DNA of 39,723 nt from Candidatus Tenebribacter davisii (GTDB taxonomy: Bacteria; Cloacimonadota; Cloacimonadia; Cloacimonadales; TCS61): contig JAVCCH010000157.1 in NCBI GenBank assembly GCA_030765535.1, positions 1 through 39,723 of the forward strand, given 5' to 3'. Shown piece after piece: positions 25,601 to 33,345 of this stretch. The position numbers were made by a program, and so were the translations under genes. Position 1 is the stretch's first letter, and each line of letters begins with the position of its first letter. The notes beneath the pieces were generated by a model. It had not been told where the DNA came from. It was given only the letters and a program-made list of their open reading frames with translations, and searched no databases.

Positions 25601-27111
25601 ATTACACTCCAAATTTACCTGTTCTGGAAATTACATCTCCAAATGGAAGTGAAGTATGGGCAAATGGAACTTCTCATAACATTACTTGGGATCATTCAGG
25701 TACCGCTCTTGCCAACGTAAAACTGGAACTTTCTACAAATAATGGATCTACTTATTCAGATATTATTGCTTCTACACCAAACGATGGAACTTATGAATGG
25801 ACAATCGCAGGAAGTATTTCTGAGCAATGTTTGGTTCGTGTTAGCGATCCTTCAGAATCAACTACAAATGATGTTTCAGATGCTGTATTTAGAATTTATG
25901 ATACTGTGAGTTGGCTCACAATAGGTCAAGACAATGGTTCTTTGGGTCAGAGTTTTTCTGATAATTTAACTTTAACGTTTGATTCTTCCGGTCTTTCTGC
26001 AGGTACATATAATGCAAACATAGTAATTTCATCAAATGATCCGGATGAAGCAACTGTTACAATTCCTGTAACATTAGTTGTTAATGATAACAGTTCCAGT
26101 GGTTCAGGAGATAATTCTGGTAACACTTCAGGTCCTGCTGTAGTAGATATGCCATTAACAAATATTGACGGTAATTCGGTAGATCCCAACGTTTCAATAG
26201 ATCCAGCTGATACTCTCCCAATTACAGTTAATGTAACTGTAACAGATGAAGTACAGGGTTCAGTTCCAGTTGCATATCCCGATAATGTAATAATTTCTTA
26301 TGCTGTTGATATAATCGGAACCATCTCAGATGTGAATTTAGCTTTTGATTTAGAATTCACTGGTCTTACTGGTTTAGACCAAGTACACTGGCTTAATGGT
26401 TACAATTGGGAAGTTCCAAATAACGTTAATATAGAAACACCAAATCATATCACTTTCAATTTAACATTAACAGATAGAAATGCTTCTACAGAGATCATTC
26501 TTACTCGTGATGATCCTCTACCGGTTACCCTCTCCTCTTTCACAGCAGCTTATATTAGTAACTCTCCAAAAATTAATTGGGTAACACAGTCGGAATCCGA
26601 TAATATTGGTTGGAATGTATATCGATCTTATTCAGGCAACTTTGGTCAGGCTTCCAAAATAAATTCTGAAATGATCCCTGGAAATGGAACAACCAGTGAA
26701 CCTTCCTTCTATTCTTTTACAGATGAAGATGAAGTTTGTGCAGGCTTCACATATTGGTACTGGTTAGAAAGTATCAGTGGTTCAGGTGAAACTGAGAGTT
26801 TTGGACCGGTTTCTTTAACTATTCCTGGTGGGGGTAATAACATACCGGCAATACCTCTTACAACTGAATTATCTCAGAATTATCCTAATCCCTTTAATCC
26901 CAGTACACTCATATCATTTGATATAAAAGAGAATGAAACCGGAATTTTAACAATTTACAATATTAAGGGTCAACTTCTTGTAACTGAAGAATTTGAGACA
27001 GGACGGCATCATTATGTTTGGAATGCTCAGGATCATGCTTCTGGAGTTTACCTGTATAAATTAAAAACCAAATATTATTCCAGGATCATGAAAATGTTAC
27101 TTGTTAAATAG
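22687..27111 (+). CDS. Secreted gingipain-like C25 cysteine protease with Ig-like domains and a T9SS tail
   Basis: The frame opens at ATG 22675, but GGGAG lies inside that extension and gives correct spacing to ATG 22687, which starts MRNTIILLF, a proper signal peptide (about 1-18, LSA). The protein is about 1474 residues. A propeptide-like region (about 30-210) precedes a Peptidase C25 domain (about 230-590). The catalytic dyad is His488 in QHRDHG and Cys520 in SINCLTG, 32 residues apart as in gingipains. Asp-rich segments (FADVDGDDLPEIAFARM) fit the family. Further on are a DNRLRE-type domain, a Ser/Thr-rich Kre9-like Ig domain (ITSPNGSEVW…ITWDHSG) and a repeat with SSNDPDEATVTIPVTLVVND. 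The tail has YPNPFNPST and ends KMLLVK. It is likely a surface or extracellular protease. Confidence 0.9.
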   Translation: MRNTIILLFCIIAISLSAYQADVAFTDSWDKQGLSIKEQNFKNLKLNYSINKFRFEEVMIDNENLTNIHLPGVFLPNDEGMPNLPGSGSYIAIPQGAKANLNIINYRIEKYSNIEIAPAPRIPLDTEDGPLEYNKNNEIYTRNANYPENFIQLSEPTKLRGVDVVMLGITPFQYNPVTKELLVYRDVEMEITYSGGTGHFGEDRLRSRWWDPIIKDAILNSSILPEIDYNSRDITRDGAEYLIICPDDATFITWANTIKDFRQQQGISTMIQTVTQVGGNTTSAIETYVNNAYNSWGTPPIAVLLLGDYGSSGNTVMSSANFAHPYSGTYISDNVFADVDGDDLPEIAFARMTAQNSTHLENMITKFIDYENQPPIDADFYDKPITALGWQDDRWFQVCSEVVGGFWNNTLGKQTVRINALGSPANNYNSGPWSTATNTTTVMNYFGPNGLGYLPATPQELGGFTGGDATDVNNAINSGTFMLQHRDHGYELGWGEPSYTSSNLSGIGNNDPVFVMSINCLTGRFDYGSEVFTEAFHRMEYGALGLIAASQVSYSFVNDVYVWGLYDYMWPDFDPGYGAAGNVNILPCFGNASAKYYLQASSWPSNPSEKQITYRLFHHHGDAFSTVYSEIPQNLTVTHAATILSGVTSFSVTANNGSFIALTVNNEIIGTADGTGSPVDITIPAQSSGTILVTITKQNYFRYSSTVDVIPLVPNITVNPTTLSETLGLNQTEQQTLTITNDGESGSTLNYSLVIENNTRSTSSNLKYKAYEIKEKIARALTITYEERNILKEFENKKNILIPAIGRASATCYPTSSDYWSGSTTSSTKTDNSEARAYGGGESGWIMFDVSPIPDDAAINSIVFNFYVNDTNYPYWSTTPVSNDPVTTSASTLYADVIAEEDTDYYNYQNEASSYATGLKSLVLGGGANTDLFNKLSNDWFAIGLSSRDSDPTYYLEVDGWNQTNVPCIVVNYTPNLPVLEITSPNGSEVWANGTSHNITWDHSGTALANVKLELSTNNGSTYSDIIASTPNDGTYEWTIAGSISEQCLVRVSDPSESTTNDVSDAVFRIYDTVSWLTIGQDNGSLGQSFSDNLTLTFDSSGLSAGTYNANIVISSNDPDEATVTIPVTLVVNDNSSSGSGDNSGNTSGPAVVDMPLTNIDGNSVDPNVSIDPADTLPITVNVTVTDEVQGSVPVAYPDNVIISYAVDIIGTISDVNLAFDLEFTGLTGLDQVHWLNGYNWEVPNNVNIETPNHITFNLTLTDRNASTEIILTRDDPLPVTLSSFTAAYISNSPKINWVTQSESDNIGWNVYRSYSGNFGQASKINSEMIPGNGTTSEPSFYSFTDEDEVCAGFTYWYWLESISGSGETESFGPVSLTIPGGGNNIPAIPLTTELSQNYPNPFNPSTLISFDIKENETGILTIYNIKGQLLVTEEFETGRHHYVWNAQDHASGVYLYKLKTKYYSRIMKMLLVK

Positions 27112-27125
27112 TGAATGAATTAATC

Positions 27126-27166
27126 AAAATCCCCCACTGAGATTACTTTGTGGGGGATTTTTTTTA
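27126..27166. terminator. Rho-independent terminator between convergent genes
   Basis: Stem AAAATCCCCCAC (27126-27137) pairs with GTGGGGGATTTT (27150-27161) around a 12-nt loop, and is followed by T residues on the plus strand and preceded by A residues. It ends the C25 protease transcript and may also act on the minus-strand kdsB operon. Confidence 0.8.
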
Positions 27167-27245
27167 TAGCAAATAAATTTGTAGATTCTTCGTAAGAACA
27201 ACTTTTGAAATCTTCAGAAAGACAAATTTTTTTGTTAATATTTTG

Positions 27246-27974
27246 TTATTTAATCGTTCTTAATAAATTTTCAGCTTTTTTCAAATCTTGTGGAGTATCA
27301 ATTCCAATTCCTTTGTAATCTGTTAAAACCATTCTTATTTGATAGCCATTTTCTAAAAATCTTAGTTGTTCAAGCTTTTCTATCCTTTCCAGTTTACTCA
27401 CAGGTAATTCCACAAATTCAAGAAGTATTTTTCTGCGGAAAGCATAAACTCCAACATGTTTAAAATAATCAGTTTCTGATGAACGGGGATATGGAATTGG
27501 CAAACGAGAAAAATAGAGTGCATTATTATTTTTATCACATACAACTTTTACTGTATTAGGATCAGTAATATCTTGTGTAATTTTATGCATGAGTGATGCG
27601 ACTTGAACAGAAGGATCTGTAAATACTTTTATCAATTCATTAAGCGGTTCTTCAGTAATGAATGGCTCGTCACCCTGTACATTCACAATTACCTCTGCAT
27701 CACTACAGCACGGCAATTTCTTACACACCTCGGCGACTCGATCTGTTCCACTCCGATGTTTTTTACTGGTTAAGGTTACTTTACCTCCAAACTCTGCAAC
27801 CGCTTCAAAGATCCTTTGATCTTCTGTTCCAACAATAACTTCTGCAAATAATCCGCTACTTTTTGTCTGTTCATACACACGCTGGATTATGTACTTATTT
27901 CCCAATTTTGCTAAAGGTTTTCCCGGGAAACGGGTTGAGTCAAATCTGGCGGGAATAACTGCAATTGCTTTCAT
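27246..27974 (-). CDS. kdsB: 3-deoxy-D-manno-octulosonate cytidylyltransferase
   Basis: ATG at 27974 has AATAGGTAAAA upstream. The 242-residue protein has the KdsB nucleotidyl-transferase signature: VIPARFDSTRFPGKPLAKLG, the HRSGTDRVAEV region, VNVQGDEPFI, FKHVGVYAFRR and the ending region YKGIGIDTPQDLKKAE. It activates KDO as CMP-KDO for lipid A/LPS core synthesis, so the organism makes LPS. The length is normal. It is the last gene of a minus-strand run of mnmG, a lipoprotein and kdsB, 34 nt after the lipoprotein gene. Confidence 0.95.
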   Translation of the reverse strand: MKAIAVIPARFDSTRFPGKPLAKLGNKYIIQRVYEQTKSSGLFAEVIVGTEDQRIFEAVAEFGGKVTLTSKKHRSGTDRVAEVCKKLPCCSDAEVIVNVQGDEPFITEEPLNELIKVFTDPSVQVASLMHKITQDITDPNTVKVVCDKNNNALYFSRLPIPYPRSSETDYFKHVGVYAFRRKILLEFVELPVSKLERIEKLEQLRFLENGYQIRMVLTDYKGIGIDTPQDLKKAENLLRTIK

Positions 27975-28008
27975 TTTTACCTATTCTTTAATTTCTTTCT
28001 TAACATAA

Positions 28009-28788
28009 CTATTTTGAAATTTCCATCTCATGATAGACTTTGAATAATCTTAAATTATCTATTAATTCTGTTGTTATATAACTTTTCATTAATTTCATTT
28101 TTGAAAGTTTTTCGGATGTTTCTAAAGCAATTCGTTTTTCTGTGATTTCATCTGTATTTATAATTGCTGACTGAACTTTTTTCTCAAGATAGTTTGCAAT
28201 TTCATATCTAGCTTCTTCGGCTGCATTATTCCAGGCTAACACTAGTGAAGATGATCTCACTGTTTTGTAACAGATCACTTTATTCGCTTTAACCTCTAAT
28301 TTATTGTTTTCAAAAAGTTTTGGAATTTTCATGATAGTAGTACTTTTAAAAGAAGTATTTAATTCACCCTTTGTTGCAGAAAATAATCCGATAAAATAAC
28401 CAAGTACTTCAACAGAATCCACTAGTACAAGTGAGTTGTAAATTTGCTCTGTAACTTGTGGAGATGAACTTACATTCAATTTAAATTCAGTAGCGTTAGA
28501 TTTAAGAGTGTGATCACTGGAAGTGGAAGCATATTTATCTATCGTGTAGGAGGCCTGATTTCGACTTTTCATTACAGCTGCATTTTGTTTCGCAGCTTCT
28601 TTCATTTCATCTGAATTCATACTTTTTTGCGAAATTCCAACTACAAAATTCTCAGGTGTTGTATAAACCCATTTTGGAAGTGGTGCTATTTCATAACGAT
28701 CTTGAGTTTGTTGTTTGTAAATTTGATTATTTGTGGTACAACTGCACATGATCAATATTGAAAATATCAAAAATCCAATTTTTTTCAT
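28009..28788 (-). CDS. LPP20-like lipoprotein
   Basis: ATG at 28788 overlaps the mnmG stop by 4 nt and has AGGAAGGATAA upstream. The 259-residue product has a lipoprotein signal (lipobox MCSC, lipid Cys17). The mature part begins with PKWVYTTPENFVVGISQKSMNSDEMKEAAKQNAA, which resembles the LPP20/penicillin-binding-activator-associated family: PxW…P…GIG, then a helical run of Ala/Lys/Asn. Later segments (VKANKVICYKTVRSSSLVLAWNNAAEEARYEIANYLEKKVQ) also fit. It is probably a periplasmic or outer-membrane-facing lipoprotein of unknown function. The family call is moderate. Confidence 0.65.
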   Translation of the reverse strand: MKKIGFLIFSILIMCSCTTNNQIYKQQTQDRYEIAPLPKWVYTTPENFVVGISQKSMNSDEMKEAAKQNAAVMKSRNQASYTIDKYASTSSDHTLKSNATEFKLNVSSSPQVTEQIYNSLVLVDSVEVLGYFIGLFSATKGELNTSFKSTTIMKIPKLFENNKLEVKANKVICYKTVRSSSLVLAWNNAAEEARYEIANYLEKKVQSAIINTDEITEKRIALETSEKLSKMKLMKSYITTELIDNLRLFKVYHEMEISK

Positions 28789-30632
28789 TTATTATCCTTC
28801 CTATTTTTACTTTTTTTCATATATACCAGAAGTGAAGTTACGTCAATATGGTTTACACCAGGGATCCTGGAAGCCTGACCTAAAGAAGTTGGTTTAATCT
28901 TATTTAACTTCTCTCTTGCCTCATAAGCAATTGATTCTATCTTCATATAATCAATACCCTGGGGGATTTCAGTATGTTCCATTTTCTCAAATTTATCTAT
29001 TTCTGCCATTTGCCGGTTAATGTATCCTTCATATTTAATGTTTAAAGTAATTCTATTTTGAATATCAGGAGTAACATCTTCCGGAATTTCGTAACCGAAT
29101 TCCGAGAGATCAGAAAATGATAGTTCAGGACGCTTAAGGATCTTCTCATACCTCATTGGTTCTTTAAGTATTGGATGTTTGTTAGAAGTATGCGTTTTCA
29201 AAAAATTCAATTCTCTATTAAATATTTTCTTCATCGTTAGAAATTGCTGCCAGCGAACATCATCCACCAACCCCAATTTATACCCGATTGGCATTAAGCG
29301 TTCATCAGCATTATCCTGTCGCAGGTATAATCTGTATTCAGCCCTGGAAGTAAAAAGACGATATGGTTCATTGGTTCCTTTTGTCACCAGATCATCCAGT
29401 AAAACACCAACATAAGATTGTGATCTATCAAATATCAAAGAGTCTTTACCGTCCAAAGATAAAACCGCATTAATGCCTGCTGCAAGCCCTTGGGCAGCGG
29501 CTTCTTCATAACCGGAAGTTCCGTTAATTTGTCCCGCCAGATACAAACCTGATATAATTTTTGTTTCCATTGTAGCTTTTATTTCATCAGGAATTACATA
29601 ATCATATTCGATAGCGTAACCATAACGTATTATAGAAGCATTCTGCAAACCTGAAATAGAGTGGATCATCTCTTTTTGAATTTCAGGAGGTAAACTGTTA
29701 GAAGTTCCATTTACATAGGCTTCAAAAGTATCTGCTCCTTCCGGTTCAATGAAAACGTGATGCCTGTCTTTACCAGAAAATTTCACGACCTTATCTTCAA
29801 TTGAGGGACAATATCTCGGTCCTATTCCATTAATAAATCCACCGTAAAGTGAAGATCTATGTAGATTTGAATTGATAATTTTATGTGTTTCAAGATTTGT
29901 AAAAGTAAGATAGCAGCTAACATCGTTTCTTATTTTTATATCTCTGTAATATGAGAATCCTTGTGGATTATCATCACCTGGTTGTTCTTCAACTTGATCC
30001 ATGTCAACAGTTCTTAAATCGACTCTGGGAGGAGTTCCTGTTTTGAACCTGGCTAATTTCAAACCAATTTTAGTAAGTGAAGCAGATAATTTATCTGAAG
30101 CAGGTTCACCTGATCTACCGGCACTGATATTTACACTGCCAACATGAATAATCCCTTTTAAAAAAGTACCATTTGCCAAAATAACTTTTGGGGCATAATA
30201 TTCTTCCCCCAGATTTGTTCGTACTCCTTTTACAGTTTTATTATCACTTTCTAAGATTATTTCATCTATCATTGATTCAACTATATCCAAGTTATCTTGA
30301 TCTTCTAATGATTGCTGCATTATACGCGAATACAATCTTCGGTCATTTTGTGATCTTGGAGCCCAAACGGCAGGTCCTTTTTTTCTGTTCAACATTCTGA
30401 ATTGAATACCTGTTAGATCTGCAACTCTGGCAAGTTCACCACCTAAAGCATCAATCTCCCTGGCAAGATGCCCTTTTGCTGGTCCGCCCAAAGATGGGTT
30501 ACAACTCATTCGTCCAATTGTCTCAATTTTTATCACGAGAATAAGTGTATTTGCTCCCATTCTGGCAGCAGCAAGTGCAGCTTCAATTCCAGCATGTCCT
30601 GCTCCAACAACAATTACATCATATTTATTCAT
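28785..30632 (-). CDS. mnmG: tRNA uridine-5-carboxymethylaminomethyl modification enzyme, FAD subunit
   Basis: ATG at 30632 has a CAGGAAT upstream. The 615-residue protein has the full MnmG/GidA signature: VIVVGAGHAGIEAALAAARMG (FAD GxGxxG), MSCNPSLGGPAKGHLAREIDALGG, TGTPPRVD, FIEPEG and LAGQINGTSGYEEAAAQG. With MnmE it makes cmnm5U at the wobble position of tRNAs and is cytoplasmic. Length is normal (about 620). It is first in the minus-strand unit, with the lipoprotein gene overlapping its end. Confidence 0.97.
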   Translation of the reverse strand: MNKYDVIVVGAGHAGIEAALAAARMGANTLILVIKIETIGRMSCNPSLGGPAKGHLAREIDALGGELARVADLTGIQFRMLNRKKGPAVWAPRSQNDRRLYSRIMQQSLEDQDNLDIVESMIDEIILESDNKTVKGVRTNLGEEYYAPKVILANGTFLKGIIHVGSVNISAGRSGEPASDKLSASLTKIGLKLARFKTGTPPRVDLRTVDMDQVEEQPGDDNPQGFSYYRDIKIRNDVSCYLTFTNLETHKIINSNLHRSSLYGGFINGIGPRYCPSIEDKVVKFSGKDRHHVFIEPEGADTFEAYVNGTSNSLPPEIQKEMIHSISGLQNASIIRYGYAIEYDYVIPDEIKATMETKIISGLYLAGQINGTSGYEEAAAQGLAAGINAVLSLDGKDSLIFDRSQSYVGVLLDDLVTKGTNEPYRLFTSRAEYRLYLRQDNADERLMPIGYKLGLVDDVRWQQFLTMKKIFNRELNFLKTHTSNKHPILKEPMRYEKILKRPELSFSDLSEFGYEIPEDVTPDIQNRITLNIKYEGYINRQMAEIDKFEKMEHTEIPQGIDYMKIESIAYEAREKLNKIKPTSLGQASRIPGVNHIDVTSLLVYMKKSKNRKDNK

Positions 30633-30688
30633 AAATTCCTGATTGGTTCAATTTTGAACCTTATATTTTATCTATTATAACTAATTTC

Positions 30689-30717
30689 CATATGTTGAAA
30701 ACCAGCTTAAGTGTCAA
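30689..30717 (-). promoter_or_regulatory. Possible promoter of the mnmG operon
   Basis: On the minus strand, TTGACA (30717-30712), 17-nt spacer, then CATATG (30694-30689), about 80 nt before mnmG. A plus-strand promoter lies just beyond it, so the 30633-30852 gap is a divergent promoter region. Confidence 0.4.
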
Positions 30718-30745
30718 GGTTGTTCAAATTGTACACTTTTTTGAT

Positions 30746-30774
30746 TTGACAAGGATACTATAGTTTAAAGATTA
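30746..30774 (+). promoter_or_regulatory. Possible promoter of proS
   Basis: A perfect TTGACA (30746-30751) followed after 17 nt by AGATTA (30769-30774), about 107 nt before the proS ATG. TATAGT occurs at 30759-30764 but is too close to this -35. Confidence 0.3.
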
Positions 30775-30852
30775 GAAAGTCAATGTTGAACATGAGAATA
30801 AGCATAGATAGAAAAATAAATTCTATCAAATAATTGGGAGATATATTTTTAA

Positions 30853-32376
30853 ATGGCTAAGCAAAAAAAAACAGCGATTAATCCAAGAAGAGATCAAGAT
30901 TATCCAGGCTGGTATCAGGAAGTTGTAAAAGCTGCTGATATGGCAGAGAACAGCGATGTTCGCGGATGCATGGTTATCAAACCATGGGGATATACAATTT
31001 GGGAGAATATCCAAAAGAATTTGGATATAATGTTCAAAGACACCGGACATGAAAATGCATATTTTCCACTCTTTATTCCAAAAAGTTTTTTTGAAAAAGA
31101 AGCTAAACATGTAGAGGGATTTGCTAAAGAATGTGCGGTAGTAACACATACTCGTCTGGAAGATGATAAAAAAGGCGGACTGCAGCCAGCTGGAAAATTA
31201 ACTGAAGAACTCATTGTGCGTCCAACCAGTGAAACTATAATAGGAGCATCATTCAGTAAATGGATAAATTCTTACCGTGATCTTCCCTTGCTTATAAATC
31301 AATGGGCAAATGTAGTTAGATGGGAAATGAGAACTCGCTTATTCTTGCGTACAACTGAATTTTTATGGCAAGAAGGTCACACTGCCCATGCATCAAAAAA
31401 AGAGGCATTAGAAGAAACATCCAAAATGTTAGGAATTTATGCTGACTTTGCCGAAAATTTTCTTGCCATGCCAGTAATTAAAGGTGAAAAAACAGCATCT
31501 GAAAGATTCCCGGGTGCTTTGAATACCTTCTCAATTGAAGCAATGATGCAGGATAAAAAAGCTCTTCAATCCGGGACTTCTCATTTCTTAGGATTAAATT
31601 TTTCTAAAGCATCAAACATAAAATTCCAGAATAAAGAAGGAAGAGAAGAATACGCCTGGACTACATCATGGGGAGTTTCTACAAGACTTATTGGAGCTCT
31701 CATTATGGCGCACAGTGATGATGACGGACTGGTACTCCCTCCCAAAATAGCACCTTCACATATTGTAATGATTCCAATTTATAGAAATGAGGAAGAACAA
31801 ACTAATGTTATGAACTTCATTGATAAACTTATTGTGAAACTAAAAAAATTGAGATATAATGAAGAAAAAATTCGCTATAAAATAGATGATCGAGATATGC
31901 GTGGTGGTGAGAAACTATGGGATTGGATAAAAAAAGGTGTTCCAATCCGACTTGAGATCGGACCTCGTGACATTGAAAATAACTCTGTATTTATGGGTAG
32001 AAGAGATAAGGACGCAAAAGATAAGACCGGAATGAATGTAGACAACTTTGTAAATGATCTTACAGATATTCTTGATGATATTCAACATAACATTTTTACT
32101 AAAGCATTAAAATTCCGTGATGAAAACACAATAAATATAGATGATAAAGATGCATTTTATAAATTCTTCACACCTGAGAATAAAAATAATCCTGAAATTC
32201 ATGGCGGCTTTGCTAAAAGTCATTGGTGCGGTAGTGCTGAGTGTGAAGAAAAGATCAAAGATGATCTAAAAGTTACTATCCGTTGTATCCCTTTTGATGA
32301 AACAGAAGAAAATGGAAAATGTATTTGTTGTGGTAAAAAAAGTAATAAACGTGTTATATTCGCGAAGGCTTATTGA
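30853..32376 (+). CDS. proS: Prolyl-tRNA synthetase, archaeal/eukaryotic-like type 3
   Basis: ATG 30853 has GGGAGATATATTTTTAA upstream. The 507-residue protein begins MAKQKKTAINPRRDQDYPGW and has class II aminoacyl-tRNA synthetase motifs: GYTIWENIQKNLD, LIVRPTSETI (motif 2 region), RWEMRTRLFLRTTEFLWQEGHTAH and TSWGVSTRLIGALIMAHSDDDGL (motif 3). It lacks the bacterial INS editing domain and has the short, zinc-type C-terminal region with CGSAECEEKIK and CICCGKKSNKR, ending in Ala-Tyr, all as in type 3 ProS. It charges tRNA-Pro. It shares one base with the start of the next gene (TGATG), so translation is coupled. Confidence 0.96.
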   Translation: MAKQKKTAINPRRDQDYPGWYQEVVKAADMAENSDVRGCMVIKPWGYTIWENIQKNLDIMFKDTGHENAYFPLFIPKSFFEKEAKHVEGFAKECAVVTHTRLEDDKKGGLQPAGKLTEELIVRPTSETIIGASFSKWINSYRDLPLLINQWANVVRWEMRTRLFLRTTEFLWQEGHTAHASKKEALEETSKMLGIYADFAENFLAMPVIKGEKTASERFPGALNTFSIEAMMQDKKALQSGTSHFLGLNFSKASNIKFQNKEGREEYAWTTSWGVSTRLIGALIMAHSDDDGLVLPPKIAPSHIVMIPIYRNEEEQTNVMNFIDKLIVKLKKLRYNEEKIRYKIDDRDMRGGEKLWDWIKKGVPIRLEIGPRDIENNSVFMGRRDKDAKDKTGMNVDNFVNDLTDILDDIQHNIFTKALKFRDENTINIDDKDAFYKFFTPENKNNPEIHGGFAKSHWCGSAECEEKIKDDLKVTIRCIPFDETEENGKCICCGKKSNKRVIFAKAY

Positions 32377-33191
32377 TGGATTTTTATATAAACAAAGATG
32401 ATGAGATAGAATTATTCAAACTTCTTAAGGCTGCCGGAGTTTGTGATTATTATAGCGATATCCGCGGATTCATTAAAGATGGTCTCGTAAAAGTAAACAG
32501 CGAAACCAATACACTTAAACATACAATGGTAAAGATCGGAGATTTTGTTGAATATAAAGATTACAAGATAAAAATTGTAGAAAGCAAGCCAAAAAAAGAA
32601 CAACGAGAGATAAGAGAGCAAATTGCAACAGAGCAGAAACAACCATCTCAACGAATTCAACATGGTAAATTCAGATCTTGGAGACCTAAACCAATAGAAT
32701 TAGAAAATGATCTTGATAATGATCTTCTTAATGTATCACAGAAATTACATGAGAAATTGTTATACAAAAAACTCACCCTTTCTCTTGCAGAATCTTGTAC
32801 AGGTGGAATGATACAGGAAATAATTACATCTTATTCTGGTGCATCTGAATATTTTGTTGGTGGAGTTGTAAGTTACTCCAATGAAGCTAAACATAATGTT
32901 CTTAAAGTTAAGGATGAAACACTTAATAAATTTGGAGCTGTATCGAAAGAAACTGCCATAGAGATGGTTAACGGTGCAAAGACACTGTTTGATACAGATA
33001 TTTCAGCTTCTATAACAGGAATAGCAGGACCTTCAGGAGGTACCAAAGAAAAACCGGTTGGAACTGTATTTATTGCAATATTCATCAATAACAAGATCAT
33101 AAATAGAAAATTGTCTCTATCAGGAAATCGTGAAAATATAAGAAAAAAATCTGCTCAAGTTTTATTCAAATTGATTTTAGAAAGTGTTTAA
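32376..33191 (+). CDS. S4 RNA-binding domain fused to a CinA-C/PncC-like nicotinamide-nucleotide amidase
   Basis: The frame opens at TTG 32373, but ATG 32376 overlaps the proS stop (TGATG) and starts MDFYINKDDEI, which I prefer. The product is 271 residues. Residues about 8-70 match a short S4-type RNA-binding domain (IELFKLLKAAGVCDYYSDIRGFIKDGLVKVN…VKIGDFVEY). A charged linker (about 70-115) follows. The second domain (about 120-270) is the CinA C-terminal/PncC type: LAESCTGG with the catalytic Ser, VVSYSNEAKHNVL, FGAVSKETAIEM and GIAGPSGGTKEKPVGTVFIA. PncC deamidates NMN to nicotinic acid mononucleotide in NAD recycling. An S4 domain on this enzyme is unusual, as is coupling to proS. It is soluble. 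Confidence 0.85.
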   Translation: MDFYINKDDEIELFKLLKAAGVCDYYSDIRGFIKDGLVKVNSETNTLKHTMVKIGDFVEYKDYKIKIVESKPKKEQREIREQIATEQKQPSQRIQHGKFRSWRPKPIELENDLDNDLLNVSQKLHEKLLYKKLTLSLAESCTGGMIQEIITSYSGASEYFVGGVVSYSNEAKHNVLKVKDETLNKFGAVSKETAIEMVNGAKTLFDTDISASITGIAGPSGGTKEKPVGTVFIAIFINNKIINRKLSLSGNRENIRKKSAQVLFKLILESV

Positions 33192-33211
33192 AATTGAAAC
33201 AGAATTTTATG

Positions 33212-33240
33212 TTGACATTACCAAATAAAATTGGGATTTA
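33212..33240 (+). promoter_or_regulatory. Possible promoter of the porU-porV unit
   Basis: A perfect TTGACA (33212-33217), 17-nt spacer, then GATTTA, about 134 nt before the GTG start. A TATAAA at 33280-33285 could belong to a second start site. Confidence 0.3.
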
Positions 33241-33345
33241 TGCTACAGTTTGTTATTAATTTTTCAATATTTACTTTTATTATAAACAGAGTTATTATTT
33301 GTAATTCTAAATTCTTTAAATTTAATCATGTTATTAGGAGTTAAT

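Noticed and set aside
30826-31214. Minus-strand frames opposite the start of proS
   Set aside because: They lie opposite a well-supported conserved gene and have no recognisable domain or ribosome site.
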